A stretch of 64,000 nucleotides of DNA from Methylobacterium sp. PvR107 (GTDB taxonomy: Bacteria > Pseudomonadota > Alphaproteobacteria > Rhizobiales > Beijerinckiaceae), in NCBI RefSeq assembly GCF_017833295.1, contig NZ_JAFIBW010000001.1, forward strand, positions 2,680,001 through 2,744,000, written 5' to 3'. The position numbers were made by a program, and so were the translations under genes. Each line of letters opens with the position of its first letter. The stretch's first letter is position 1. The notes beneath the pieces were generated by a model that worked only from the letters and a program-made list of their open reading frames with translations, was not told the DNA's origin and did no database searches. Shown one piece after another: positions 28,533 to 36,596 of the stretch.

Positions 28533-28778
28533 ATGATCAACCCGCGAAAAAGGTCCACGGCAGGCGCTGCGGTCGCAACCCTTCTCCTCTCCTTGGCGGC
28601 CCCCAATGCGGCGCTGTCACAGCCGATGCCGCGCTTCGCGCAGCCCGACGTTCCGAGCCCGGCCGCGACGGCTCACACCCTCCCGTCTTGGCGGAGCCAA
28701 GCCTCCCGCTCTCCCGACGTCGAGCGCGAGCATCTGAAGGCGCAGCGCATCATGAACCGCGTCTGCTCGGGCTGCTGA
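28533..28778 (+). CDS. Small secreted protein
   Basis: An 81-residue protein with a cleavable signal peptide (STAGAAVATLLLSLAAPNAA) and a short Pro/Ser-rich mature region ending NRVCSGC with two cysteines. The promoter region upstream (28380-28500) is strikingly AT-rich. The stop codon TGA overlaps the start of the adenylate cyclase gene (TGATG), indicating translational coupling. No family is recognised. Confidence 0.55.
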   Translation: MINPRKRSTAGAAVATLLLSLAAPNAALSQPMPRFAQPDVPSPAATAHTLPSWRSQASRSPDVEREHLKAQRIMNRVCSGC

Positions 28779-29707
28779 TGCCGGCGATGTCCCTTCCGAA
28801 AACCCGCACGGCGACGGTGGACGCCCTTTCCGGGTCCGGTCGGGTGCGCCGGGGGGCCGGGCCGGCGCAGACCGCCTCCCCGCGCGACGGCGCCGCGCCA
28901 TGGGGCGCCGCGCTCCTCACCGCGGCGGCGATGCCGCTGCTTCTGGGGCTCGCAGCCGCGACGGAGCCGGAACCCGTCACCCTCGGCCTCGCCGGGCTTA
29001 CCCTGACCTGGCTCGCGCTGCGGATGGAGCGCCTGCGCTCCGCGGCCCGGATCGCGACGCGTCATCGCGACAACCTCGCGCGCCTGGCCGCGCCGGCGGT
29101 TGCCCGGTTGGTCGCCGAGTCCGATTCCGTCGCGCTGCGCGCCGGCTGGGAGCAGGAGGCGACGGTGCTGTTTGCCGACATCCGCGGCTTTACCTGCCTG
29201 TGCGAGACCTTGGCGCCCGGCGAGGTTGCGGCCTTCCTCGCGGCGTTCCGGACGCGCGCCGCGCAGGCGATCGAGCTTGCGGGCGGCCTCGTCGACAAGT
29301 TCGTCGGCGACGAGGTCATGGCCGTGTTCGGCGTGCCGCACGCGGCACCAGGTGATACCGATCGCGCCGTCGCGGCGGCCCGCTCTCTGGCTGCCGCAAT
29401 GTCGGCCTGGAGTGGCGAGCGGGAGCGGGCGGGTCTGCCGCCGGTCCGGATCGGGATCGGGCTGCACCGCGGCTCGGTTTTCATCGGCGCCATCGGGGCG
29501 GAGCGCGTCGAGTTCACCGCGGTGGGCGATACCGTCAACGTGGCCCGCCGCCTGGAGCAGATGACCCGCACTCTGGCCTGCGACTGCATCGTCTCGGAGG
29601 CCGTGGTTCAGGATGCGGCGCCCGGCGAGGCACGGATTGTCGCCGTTCGGCCGGTGCGCGGCGCCTGTGCCGTCCTGCGCCTGTTCGCCATCCGGCTGGA
29701 CCCGTAG
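28778..29707 (+). CDS. Class III adenylate/guanylate cyclase
   Basis: A 309-residue protein with two N-terminal membrane helices (WGAALLTAAAMPLLLGLAAA and PVTLGLAGLTLTWLAL) and a cytoplasmic class III cyclase domain. The two metal-binding aspartates are in VLFADIRGFTCL and DKFVGDEVMAVFG; GIGLHRGSVFIGAIGAE and GDTVNVARRLEQM carry the transition-state Asn and Arg. It should make cAMP. The start overlaps the stop of the small secreted protein gene. A cNMP-binding EAL protein at 34455-35735 is a possible reader of the signal. Confidence 0.88.
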   Translation: MPAMSLPKTRTATVDALSGSGRVRRGAGPAQTASPRDGAAPWGAALLTAAAMPLLLGLAAATEPEPVTLGLAGLTLTWLALRMERLRSAARIATRHRDNLARLAAPAVARLVAESDSVALRAGWEQEATVLFADIRGFTCLCETLAPGEVAAFLAAFRTRAAQAIELAGGLVDKFVGDEVMAVFGVPHAAPGDTDRAVAAARSLAAAMSAWSGERERAGLPPVRIGIGLHRGSVFIGAIGAERVEFTAVGDTVNVARRLEQMTRTLACDCIVSEAVVQDAAPGEARIVAVRPVRGACAVLRLFAIRLDP

Positions 29708-29747
29708 CGGCCGGGCGCAATCTTATTCGGAGCGGAGTATTCGCGGC

Positions 29748-30479
29748 ATGGTAGCCGAACAGGTGCGACGCGGCCGGGGCTGGAGACGCCACCGGCCCGT
29801 TGTCCTCGGAACGATCGCGCTCGTGGTGGGGATCATCGGCGCCGCACGCCTCGGTCCGCGTCTCGTCGGGCCGGACGCCGACACGTCCGTGATCTCGATC
29901 GCGACACGGCCGGACTTTCAGGATCCTGCCCTCCTGGCGCGGGCCTGGGCCTTGCCCGTGGCCGCGGCGTACCGGCGACGTCCCTACGAATACCAGAGCA
30001 ACCCGAGCTTCTGCGGTCCTGCCAGCGTGGCGAACCTGCTCCGCTCCCTCGGGGTCGACTTCTCACAAGCCGATTTGCTCCGCGGTACGGCGTTTCAGCC
30101 CTGGTTCGGCGTGCTCGTGAACGGCCTGACGCTGGATGAGCTGGCGGCGCTGATACGAAGGCGGCTCGATCGTCCGGTCCGTGTTGTCCGCGATCTCTCG
30201 TTGCCTCACTTCCGCGCGGCGATGGCCAGCGGCAACGATCCCGACAAGCGGCTGGTCGTCAACTTCCACCGGGGGCCCCTGTTCGGCCAGGGCGCCGGGC
30301 ACTTCTCGCCGATCCTCGGATATCTTCCGGACCGCGATCTCGTCTTTGTCGGCGACGTGAACGGGGATTACCGGCCTTTTCTTGTCGGCAGCGAGCGTTT
30401 GTGGCGCGCCGTCACGACGCTTGATCGCACGTCCGGCAAAGCCCGGGGATTGCTGATCGTCGATACGGCTCTGCCTTAA
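29748..30479 (+). CDS. Membrane-anchored phytochelatin synthase-like cysteine protease
   Basis: A 243-residue protein with an N-terminal helix (RPVVLGTIALVVGIIGAA) and a phytochelatin-synthase catalytic domain. The catalytic triad is Cys89 in NPSFCGPASVANLL, His185 in GAGHFSPILGY and Asp203 in VGDVNGDYRPF; the 18-residue His-Asp spacing equals that of the cyanobacterial enzyme. As with other short prokaryotic forms, the C-terminal metal-sensing domain is absent, so glutathione hydrolysis to gamma-Glu-Cys is more likely than polymer synthesis. A GGAG element precedes the ATG. It follows the cyclase gene by 40 bases, so may be cotranscribed. The helix suggests a periplasmic catalytic domain. 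Confidence 0.88.
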   Translation: MVAEQVRRGRGWRRHRPVVLGTIALVVGIIGAARLGPRLVGPDADTSVISIATRPDFQDPALLARAWALPVAAAYRRRPYEYQSNPSFCGPASVANLLRSLGVDFSQADLLRGTAFQPWFGVLVNGLTLDELAALIRRRLDRPVRVVRDLSLPHFRAAMASGNDPDKRLVVNFHRGPLFGQGAGHFSPILGYLPDRDLVFVGDVNGDYRPFLVGSERLWRAVTTLDRTSGKARGLLIVDTALP

Positions 30480-30917
30480 CGTGCTCCCCGGCGAAGTGGA
30501 CGCCAATTCGGCGCACGAGGGCACATCGGCCAGCTTGGGAGCTACGGTGCACCGGACGGGTCGAGGATCGCCGCGCGGTGCCCGGTCAGGAACGACGCCG
30601 TGTGCATGAACGCGATGGCATCCGGCCTGACGCTGGACCGGGTGCGGAAGGCACGCCTTGCGCCTGATCTCCATCGGCCTCGCCGTCCGGATGCTCCGGC
30701 TCGCCCGGTTCGAACGCCTCCACCTTGAGGGTCATGAGGCCTTCGGACGGTCGCGAGCGCGCGCGCGTCAAGCAATAGCTTCGGCACAGCGCGGGTAGCC
30801 CCCCGTCACGGACAGCAAGGCCGTGCGCATGCGCGTCGCCCCGCAAATGAAAGGCCCGGCAGCGGTGCCGTCCGCGGCCGAGCCTCGAACGATGTCGCCG
30901 GAGCGACCGCGCGGTTG
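30480..30917. other. Intergenic region with a possible decayed small gene
   Basis: About 438 bases. On the minus strand an ATG at 30735 opens MTLKVEAFEPGEPEHPDGEA. Its frame degenerates after about 33 codons, while a different minus-strand frame ending at 30542 reads PDAIAFMHTASFLTGHRAA. The two segments could be halves of one frameshifted gene. Neither half has a recognised family. Confidence 0.3.
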
Positions 30918-31118
30918 CTAGACGCGGTGGTGCCCGCGCCGATGCATCATGCGACGCATGCGGCGGATTGGGTGCCAGCGCGCGTTGACGACGCTGTCTT
31001 GGACCGCGCCCACAGAAGCGGCCGGAGCTGGGCTGAGAGGCGCCGCCGAGGCGGGCGACAAGTGAGCGGTGACGCCGAACGCGGCGATCAGGGCTGCGGA
31101 GATCAACGATGTGCGCAA
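30918..31118 (-). CDS. Small exported protein with basic/His tail
   Basis: A 66-residue protein with a signal peptide (TSLISAALIAAFGVTAHLSP) and a mature part ending RRMRRMMHRRGHHRV. The start is taken as TTG at 31118, preceded by GAGGAAG eight bases upstream; the longer frame to 31190 adds 24 residues before the signal peptide. The Arg/His/Met-rich tail could bind metal or nucleic acid, but no function is known. Confidence 0.5.
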   Translation of the reverse strand: MRTSLISAALIAAFGVTAHLSPASAAPLSPAPAASVGAVQDSVVNARWHPIRRMRRMMHRRGHHRV

Positions 31119-31315
31119 GGGAAGCTTCCTCTCGTGCCGCCGTCGGAGCTGGATGACCAGCGGATCAAGGGGGCAGCCGAACATCCTCAACCCCTCGAGG
31201 AAGGCGTGGCGCCGATTGATGGTTCCGGAGGCGTGATCACGAAAGAGTTGGTCTCGGCGGCAGCGTCCCGGCCGGCGCCCTGCGCTCTGAGGCGCGGACC
31301 GGGAAAAGGTTTGGA

Positions 31316-31474
31316 TCAGGACGCCAGCGCGAGGTCCGCTCCGGCCAATCCAAGCCCAGCGAGGAACAGGCTGCCGCCCATCACCTCAAGGATGGCGCGG
31401 TAGCGAGGCGACCACAGGGATCCGGCTGCCATGCTGACGCCTGCCACGACACAGAACACGCCCAGCGCCATCAT
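31316..31474 (-). CDS. Small two-helix membrane protein (paralogue of 15614-15772)
   Basis: A 52-residue protein starting at tandem ATGs (31474 and 31471) with two transmembrane helices, ALGVFCVVAGVSMAAGSLW and GGSLFLAGLGLAGADLAL, linked by SPRYRAILEVM. Layout and several positions match the protein at 15614-15772. A longer frame to 31501 adds nine residues and is less likely, given that comparison. Function unknown. Confidence 0.58.
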   Translation of the reverse strand: MMALGVFCVVAGVSMAAGSLWSPRYRAILEVMGGSLFLAGLGLAGADLALAS

Positions 31475-31686
31475 GATGGCCTCCACATCGACCAGCCACA
31501 TAAAGGCTACGGATGGAGCGCTGAGCGGTTCCAGGGCGCTGAGGCTGTCGACAGCTTAATCAGCCCGCCCTTCACGACGGCCGCTCGCGCATCCGATGCG
31601 CGCCGCAGCCGAACGCGAGCGGTCCCGCTGTTACCCGCAGCGTTGCGCCGGTCCGTTCGGCGATGTCTTGAAGTCTAGCTGAGTGA

Positions 31687-31763
31687 TGGCGCGCCCGAAA
31701 GGATTCGAACCTCTGACCCCCAGATTCGTAGTCTGGTGCTCTATCCAGCTGAGCTACGGGCGC
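31687..31763 (-). tRNA. tRNA-Arg (ACG)
   Basis: The minus-strand sequence folds as a tRNA: acceptor stem GCGCCCG (31757-31763) with CGGGCGC (31691-31697), D-arm with TAGCTCAGCTGGATAGAGC, anticodon loop with ACG, and T-arm AGGTTCGAATCCT. CCA is encoded at 31687-31689. The A at the wobble position is normally deaminated to inosine in bacteria, letting it read CGU, CGC and CGA. Confidence 0.95.
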
Positions 31764-31951
31764 CTGACACGGCGGCGGGATCTCGGCCCGCCGGTGTGAG
31801 GGGGCTTCTAGAGGCTCGGATCGGGCTTGGCAAGACACCTCGTTGCATCACATCGCACCACGCGCACGGCGCAAGGATTAGCGCCACATTCGGTCGAGAC
31901 GGCACCGCCATCACCAATGCGCCGCGCACGCGGACCGGCCGCCCGATCCGG

Positions 31952-32704
31952 CTATGGCGTCCGCGCGCTCGCCCGCACCCGCTCCTCCGCGGCCCGGATC
32001 GCCTCCGGCGTGCCGACATGCAGCCATTGGCCGTCGAGACGAAGGCCGAACAGCCGTCCGGCCTCGATCGCCCGGTCGAACAGGAGGTTGAGCGAGAAGG
32101 CGCCCTCCGGCGTGCCCGCGAACAGGCCTGGGCTCAGGATCGCCACCCCCGCGTAGATGAAGGGAGCGACCTTGCGCTCCCCGCGGCGCCCCAGGCGTCC
32201 ATCCGGCTCCATCACGAAGTCGCCGGCCCCCTCGTAGCCGAGGCTGGTGGCGGTGGGGGCCACCAGCAGCAGGCAATCCATGCGGTCCGCGTCCCAGCGG
32301 CCGATCAGCCGGCTCAGGTTGGAGGCCGGCCCTTCGAGCCAGAACGAGTCCGAGTTCAGCACCACGAAGGGCGCCTCGCCCAGAAGCGGCAGCGCTTTGC
32401 GGATGCCTCCGCCGGTCTCCAGAAGCGCCGCGCGCTCGTCCGACACGATCGTGGCCGGTCCCTGACCCGACTCCTCCGCCCGCCGGGCGAGATGGCCCTC
32501 GATCAGGTCGGCGAGATAGTGGACGTTGACCACGGCCGTGCCGATCCCGGCCTCCGCGACCCGGTCCAGGGCATGGTCGAGGAGCGCCTTGCCGGCGACC
32601 TCCACCAGGGGCTTGGGCATCGTGGCGGTCACCGGACGCATGCGCTTGCCCAGGCCCGCGGCCAGGACGAAGGCGCGGCTGACGGCTGGCTTGAGCTCGC
32701 TCAT
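31952..32704 (-). CDS. murU: Nucleotidyltransferase, MurU-like (MurNAc-1-P uridylyltransferase)
   Basis: A 250-residue sugar-1-phosphate nucleotidyltransferase. The signature FVLAAGLGKRMRPVTATMPK binds the nucleotide and PLVEVAGKALLDHALDRV follows; LNSDSFW contains the metal-binding Asp. It lies 19 bases downstream of the TsaE/AmgK-like fusion. In the cell-wall recycling pathway, AmgK phosphorylates MurNAc or GlcNAc at C1 and MurU makes UDP-MurNAc, bypassing de novo synthesis and fosfomycin. The gene order strongly supports this role over other nucleotidyltransferases. Confidence 0.83.
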   Translation of the reverse strand: MSELKPAVSRAFVLAAGLGKRMRPVTATMPKPLVEVAGKALLDHALDRVAEAGIGTAVVNVHYLADLIEGHLARRAEESGQGPATIVSDERAALLETGGGIRKALPLLGEAPFVVLNSDSFWLEGPASNLSRLIGRWDADRMDCLLLVAPTATSLGYEGAGDFVMEPDGRLGRRGERKVAPFIYAGVAILSPGLFAGTPEGAFSLNLLFDRAIEAGRLFGLRLDGQWLHVGTPEAIRAAEERVRASARTP

Positions 32705-32723
32705 GCGATCGGAGGTCCGGTGG

Positions 32724-34313
32724 TCAGGATTCGGGGGCGGGGGTGACGAGGCCCGGCAGATGCGCCGCGTGCCAGTCGCGCAGCCCGGCGAGCGCGGGAT
32801 GGGCGAGATTGCGCGCGAGGTAGCCCTCGATCCGCGGCAAGTGGGCGAGGTAGCCGGGCTTGCCGTCGCGCCGGTCGAGCCGCGCGAAGATCCCGAGGAT
32901 CTTGGTGGCGCGCTGCGCGGCGAGCAGCGCGTAGGCCGTGGCGAAGGCGCCGACGTCGAAGGCCGGGTCGCGACCGCGGCGCTCGCGGGCGTAGAGCCCG
33001 AGCAGCCGCAGCTCGAACTCGGCGGTGGTGTCGACCCGGGCATCCTGCAGCAGCGAGGCGACGTCGTAGGCCGGATGACCCATCACGGCGTCCTGGAAGT
33101 CGATCAGCCCGACCCGCTCCAGCCCGGCACGCTCGGGCAGCCAGATCAGGTTGGGCGAGTGGTAGTCCCGCAGGGTCCAGGTCGGCCGGTCCGGGGCCGC
33201 GCCCTGCAGGGCCGCCCGCCACAGGTCGACGAAGTCCGACCGCGCCTCGGCCGACAAGGTGGCATCCCGGATCGCGGGCGCGTACCAGTCGGGCATCAGC
33301 TCGGCCTCGAACAGCAGCGCCTCCGTGTCGTAGGGCGGCAGCACGTGCTCGATCCCGTCCGCCACCGGCAGGACCGGGGGAAGCGGCGTCGCGTGGAGCC
33401 TGGCGAGCAGCCGCACGGCCTCGGCGTAGCGCTCGGGCCGCGGCGCGCCGGCCTCGACCACCGGCTCGCTGCCGAGATCCTCCAGGATCAGGAGGCCTTC
33501 GGCGAGGTCCTCGCCGTAGATCTTCGGCGCCGAGAAGCCGAGCGCCCGCAGGCCCCGGTCAAGGGCCACGAAGGCGTGGACGCTCTCGGCCAGATGCACG
33601 ATCGCACTGTAGGGCTTGCCGTCGCGCACCGGCGGCCCGTCGGGCCGGGGCGGCGCGATCATCAGCACGGCGCTGGTGCCGTCGGGCTTCGTCAGGCGCT
33701 CGTAGGCACGGGACGAGGCGTCGCCCTGCATCAGCACGCGCTCGGCCAAGTCCCAGCCGCTGCGCTCGAGCAGCCGGCGCACGGCCCGGGCCCGGTCGAG
33801 GCGGGCCCGCATGCCGCCGGTGCCGTCGATCCGGGCGAACCGCGCCTCGGGGCCGAATTCCGCCCGCAGGGACAGATCGACGGTCAGCACCGGAGCGTCG
33901 CGGGACGGCAGCCGCTCGGGCCATTCGACCAGCGTGATCGCGCCCTCGGCCATCTCGTCGAAGCCGAGCTCGACCAGTTCATCGGGATCGCGCAGACGGT
34001 AGAGGTCGGCGTGGATGATCGCCCGGCCGTCCCGGGCCGTGTAGGGCTGGATCAGCGTGAAGGTCGGGCTCGGCACCTCCAGGCGCGGATCGCCCGCCAG
34101 TTCGCGGATCACCGCGCGGGCGAGCGTCGTCTTGCCGCCGCCGAGACCGCCCGACAGGGCCACGACGTCGCCCGGACACAGGAATTCGGAGAGGAACAGG
34201 CCGAGATCCTCGGTCGCCGTCTCCTCCGGCAGCACGAACTCCCACGGGGCCGGCGGCGCGGATGCGCCCGCCCCCTCGTCGGCCTTCTGCCCGTCCCGAT
34301 CGTCTCCGTCCAA
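32724..34313 (-). CDS. Bifunctional TsaE ATPase / AmgK-like sugar kinase fusion
   Basis: A 529-residue fusion. Residues about 25-160 are TsaE, the ATPase that with TsaB and TsaD forms N6-threonylcarbamoyladenosine in tRNA; Walker A is SGGLGGGKTTLARAV, followed by IIHADLYRLRDPDELVELG. Residues about 185-529 are an aminoglycoside phosphotransferase-like kinase with TLRDYHSPNLIWLPE (catalytic Asp) and GLIDFQDAVMGHPAYD (metal-binding Asp), matching AmgK. The start is taken as TTG at 34313, six bases after a GGAGG; the ATG at 34367 lacks a ribosome site. Such fusions are known in Rhizobiales. Confidence 0.9.
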   Translation of the reverse strand: MDGDDRDGQKADEGAGASAPPAPWEFVLPEETATEDLGLFLSEFLCPGDVVALSGGLGGGKTTLARAVIRELAGDPRLEVPSPTFTLIQPYTARDGRAIIHADLYRLRDPDELVELGFDEMAEGAITLVEWPERLPSRDAPVLTVDLSLRAEFGPEARFARIDGTGGMRARLDRARAVRRLLERSGWDLAERVLMQGDASSRAYERLTKPDGTSAVLMIAPPRPDGPPVRDGKPYSAIVHLAESVHAFVALDRGLRALGFSAPKIYGEDLAEGLLILEDLGSEPVVEAGAPRPERYAEAVRLLARLHATPLPPVLPVADGIEHVLPPYDTEALLFEAELMPDWYAPAIRDATLSAEARSDFVDLWRAALQGAAPDRPTWTLRDYHSPNLIWLPERAGLERVGLIDFQDAVMGHPAYDVASLLQDARVDTTAEFELRLLGLYARERRGRDPAFDVGAFATAYALLAAQRATKILGIFARLDRRDGKPGYLAHLPRIEGYLARNLAHPALAGLRDWHAAHLPGLVTPAPES

Positions 34314-34454
34314 AGCCCGCCTCCGAGACCAGAGGGCGCATGGTCCGGAAACACGCCAAGGATGCAAGCGTTTCCGGCCGCGGTTGTGCGCTTCCCGCCG
34401 GCCCGGTGCATCGAAACCACGCTCGCCGAACGCTGCAATCGGCGTCCGTCAGGC

Positions 34455-35735
34455 TCAGGCCGAGAGCGGGGTGGCCGGGGCCGGCGGAACGCCGCGCCAG
34501 GCCTGGGCATCCCAGGAAGCCGCGCGGGCGAGCGCGTCCGGCAGCGGCATGGGACGGCCGAAATGGTACCCCTGGCCCAGCGCACAGCCCATCGCGGTGA
34601 GCGCCTGCGCCTCGGCCGCCCCCTCGATCCCCTCGGCCACCGCAACCACCCCGATCTCGTCGGCGAGGCGCAGGATGGTCTGGACGATCCGGCGATCGCG
34701 CGGCTCCGCCAGCATCGGCCGGATGAAGGCTCGGTCGATCTTGAGGGTGGTGATCGGCAGGGTGCTGAGGTGGCTGAGCGAGGAGTAGCCGGTCCCGAAA
34801 TCGTCCACCGCGATGCCCAGGCCGGCGGCGCGGCAGCGCGCGAGCGCGGCGGCGGCCCCTGCCGGATCCTGCATCAGCGTGCTCTCGGTGATCTCGAGCT
34901 TCAGAGCCTCGGGAGCGAGGCCGCTTCGGCCGAGCATCGCGCCGATCAGGCCCGGCATGTCCGACCGGGCGAGATCCTGGGCCGTCACGTTGAAGCTCAC
35001 GAACAGGGACGGCTCCACGGTGGCCGGTGCATGCAGGGCCGCCCGCAGGATCCCGGGCATGATCCGGCCGAGCTCGTCGATCACCCAGGCGGTGATCGCG
35101 ACGATCTGGCCGCTGGCTTCCGCGGCCGGGATGAAGGCCGCGGGGGCGACGAGCCCGCGCTCGGGATCGTGCCAGCGGATCAGCGCCTCGAACCCGGCGA
35201 GCCGCCCGGTGGCGAGCCGCACGATCGGCTGCAGGTAGAGGGCAAACTCGTGGCGCGCGAGCGCCCGGCGGAGGGCGTGCTCCTGCGTGAGCGCCGCCAG
35301 CGCCGCGTCGAAATCGGCGCGCGCCGTGGGCGATGGCGGCATGGGCCGTCGTTCCGCCTCCGCGGGCGCGAGGCGCGGCAGGGCCTCGCGAAATCGCGCG
35401 ATGAGCGTCTCGAGGCAGAGCCGCAGGATCGGGTCGGCCCCGGCGAGCCTCTGGCGGATCTGCGCCTCGCCGACCGGCAGGAGCACGCAATCCGCCGCGG
35501 CGCGGATCCCCGCCGAGCGCGGACGGGCGTCGAGGATGGCCATCTCGCCGAAGATCTCGCCGGGGCCGCGACGGCCGAGCACCGCCACCGCGCCGTCGCG
35601 ACGCAGGAAGATTTCGATGCTCCCGCTCAGGATCAGGTAGGCGCAGTCTCCGATGGCGCCCGCCTCGAACAGGATGGCGCCGGCTGGGAGATGGATGTGA
35701 TCGGACGTGTCCTGCACCGGCCGGCCATGGTTCAC
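34455..35735 (-). CDS. Cyclic-nucleotide-binding EAL-domain phosphodiesterase
   Basis: A 426-residue cytoplasmic protein. Residues about 10-120 form a cNMP-binding (CRP-like) domain with GEIFGEMAILDARPRSAGIR, the phosphate-binding cassette. The C-terminal EAL domain is complete: GFEALIRWHDPERG, LEITESTLM, VDDFGTGYSSLSHL, KIDRAFIRP and VAEGIEGAAEA, all expected of an active cyclic-di-GMP phosphodiesterase. It should couple cAMP or cGMP levels to c-di-GMP breakdown. No ATG fits; GTG at 35735 is taken as start, with GTG 35717 as alternative. It is divergent from cynS. Confidence 0.85.
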   Translation of the reverse strand: MNHGRPVQDTSDHIHLPAGAILFEAGAIGDCAYLILSGSIEIFLRRDGAVAVLGRRGPGEIFGEMAILDARPRSAGIRAAADCVLLPVGEAQIRQRLAGADPILRLCLETLIARFREALPRLAPAEAERRPMPPSPTARADFDAALAALTQEHALRRALARHEFALYLQPIVRLATGRLAGFEALIRWHDPERGLVAPAAFIPAAEASGQIVAITAWVIDELGRIMPGILRAALHAPATVEPSLFVSFNVTAQDLARSDMPGLIGAMLGRSGLAPEALKLEITESTLMQDPAGAAAALARCRAAGLGIAVDDFGTGYSSLSHLSTLPITTLKIDRAFIRPMLAEPRDRRIVQTILRLADEIGVVAVAEGIEGAAEAQALTAMGCALGQGYHFGRPMPLPDALARAASWDAQAWRGVPPAPATPLSA

Positions 35736-35937
35736 TTGCGACGGGGAAGCCCGGTGCGAGCTTTGGCACGGCAATCTTAAGGTTGCCCCAAGGGAGCGGC
35801 GGCCGTCCGGGTCGCGGATCCGGGCGAGGCACCGGCCACGCCGGGTGGCATGCAGCGTGCCTTCGATCGCGGTCGCCCGGCCGCCGGCCAAGGTACGACG
35901 CGCCGGGCCAACCAGAGAGACAGGACAGGGAGCGGAG
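35736..35937. promoter_or_regulatory. Divergent promoter region, EAL protein / cynS
   Basis: About 200 bases shared between two divergent genes. The cynS leader ends with GGGAGCGGAG directly before the ATG. No clear operator palindrome or promoter box was identified. Confidence 0.4.
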
Positions 35938-36426
35938 ATGAAGCGCGAGGACCTCACCGAGAAGCTGCTCGACATCAAGCGCGAGAAGGGCTGGAGCTGG
36001 AAGCATATCCACGCGGAGATCGGGGGGCTCTCGCCGTTCCTGATCACCGCGGCCTGCATGGGCCAGATGAAGCTGCCGAAGGCGCAGGCCAAGCGGGCGG
36101 CCGAGCTGTTCGGCCTCACGGCCGCCGAGGAGCGGATGCTCAACGAGCCGCCCTACCGGGGCTCGATCCCGTCGATGCCGCCCACCGATCCGCTGATCTA
36201 CCGGTTCTACGAACTGGTGATGGTCTACGGCACGACCTTCAAGGAGCTGATCCAAGAGGAATTCGGCGACGGCATCATGTCGGCGATCGACTTCAACATG
36301 GACATGGCCCGCGAGGCCAACAACAAGGGCGACCGCGTGCGGCTCACCATGTCGGGCAAGTTCCTGCCGTACAAGTATTACGGCAACGACGACGACACCC
36401 CGGAATACGGGTTCAAGGAGGGGTGA
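35938..36426 (+). CDS. cynS: Cyanate hydratase (cyanase)
   Basis: A 162-residue enzyme that converts cyanate plus bicarbonate to carbamate and CO2, giving ammonia and CO2 overall. The N-terminal helical domain starts MKREDLTEKLLDIKREKGWS. The C-terminal catalytic part IYRFYELVMVYG holds the active Arg and Glu, and GDGIMSAIDFNMD the Ser region; the protein ends YYGNDDDTPEYGFKEG as in other bacterial cyanases. Active form is a decamer. No cynT carbonic anhydrase or cyanate transporter is adjacent. The ribosome site GGGAGCGGAG abuts the ATG. Confidence 0.96.
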   Translation: MKREDLTEKLLDIKREKGWSWKHIHAEIGGLSPFLITAACMGQMKLPKAQAKRAAELFGLTAAEERMLNEPPYRGSIPSMPPTDPLIYRFYELVMVYGTTFKELIQEEFGDGIMSAIDFNMDMAREANNKGDRVRLTMSGKFLPYKYYGNDDDTPEYGFKEG

Positions 36427-36462
36427 GCGGTCCGGAGATGTTCGAGATCCATTGAACAGCGT

Positions 36463-36582
36463 GTCGTCCCGGGGCCGCACAGCGGAGCCCGGGACCCGGA
36501 GCCGCCGACGCGCCGGATCCTGGCACGGCCGGCGGTTCTGGGTTCCGGGCTCGCCTTCGGCGCCCCGGAATGACGCGCGCTC
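36463..36582. repeat. REP-like intergenic repeat, family A copy 2
   Basis: Opens with CGTCCCGGGGCCGCACAGCG and closes with TTCCGGGCTCGCCTTCGGCG then CCCCGGAATGACGC, so the outer arms form an inverted repeat. It corresponds to the element at 1918-2040 and lies between cynS and the convergent RND gene. Confidence 0.65.
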
Positions 36583-36596
36583 GGCCCTTCCGATCG

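Noticed and set aside
32526..35780. A 1084-codon forward open frame opposite the TsaE fusion and EAL genes
   Set aside because: It is antisense to three genes with clear catalytic motifs and has shadow-type composition.
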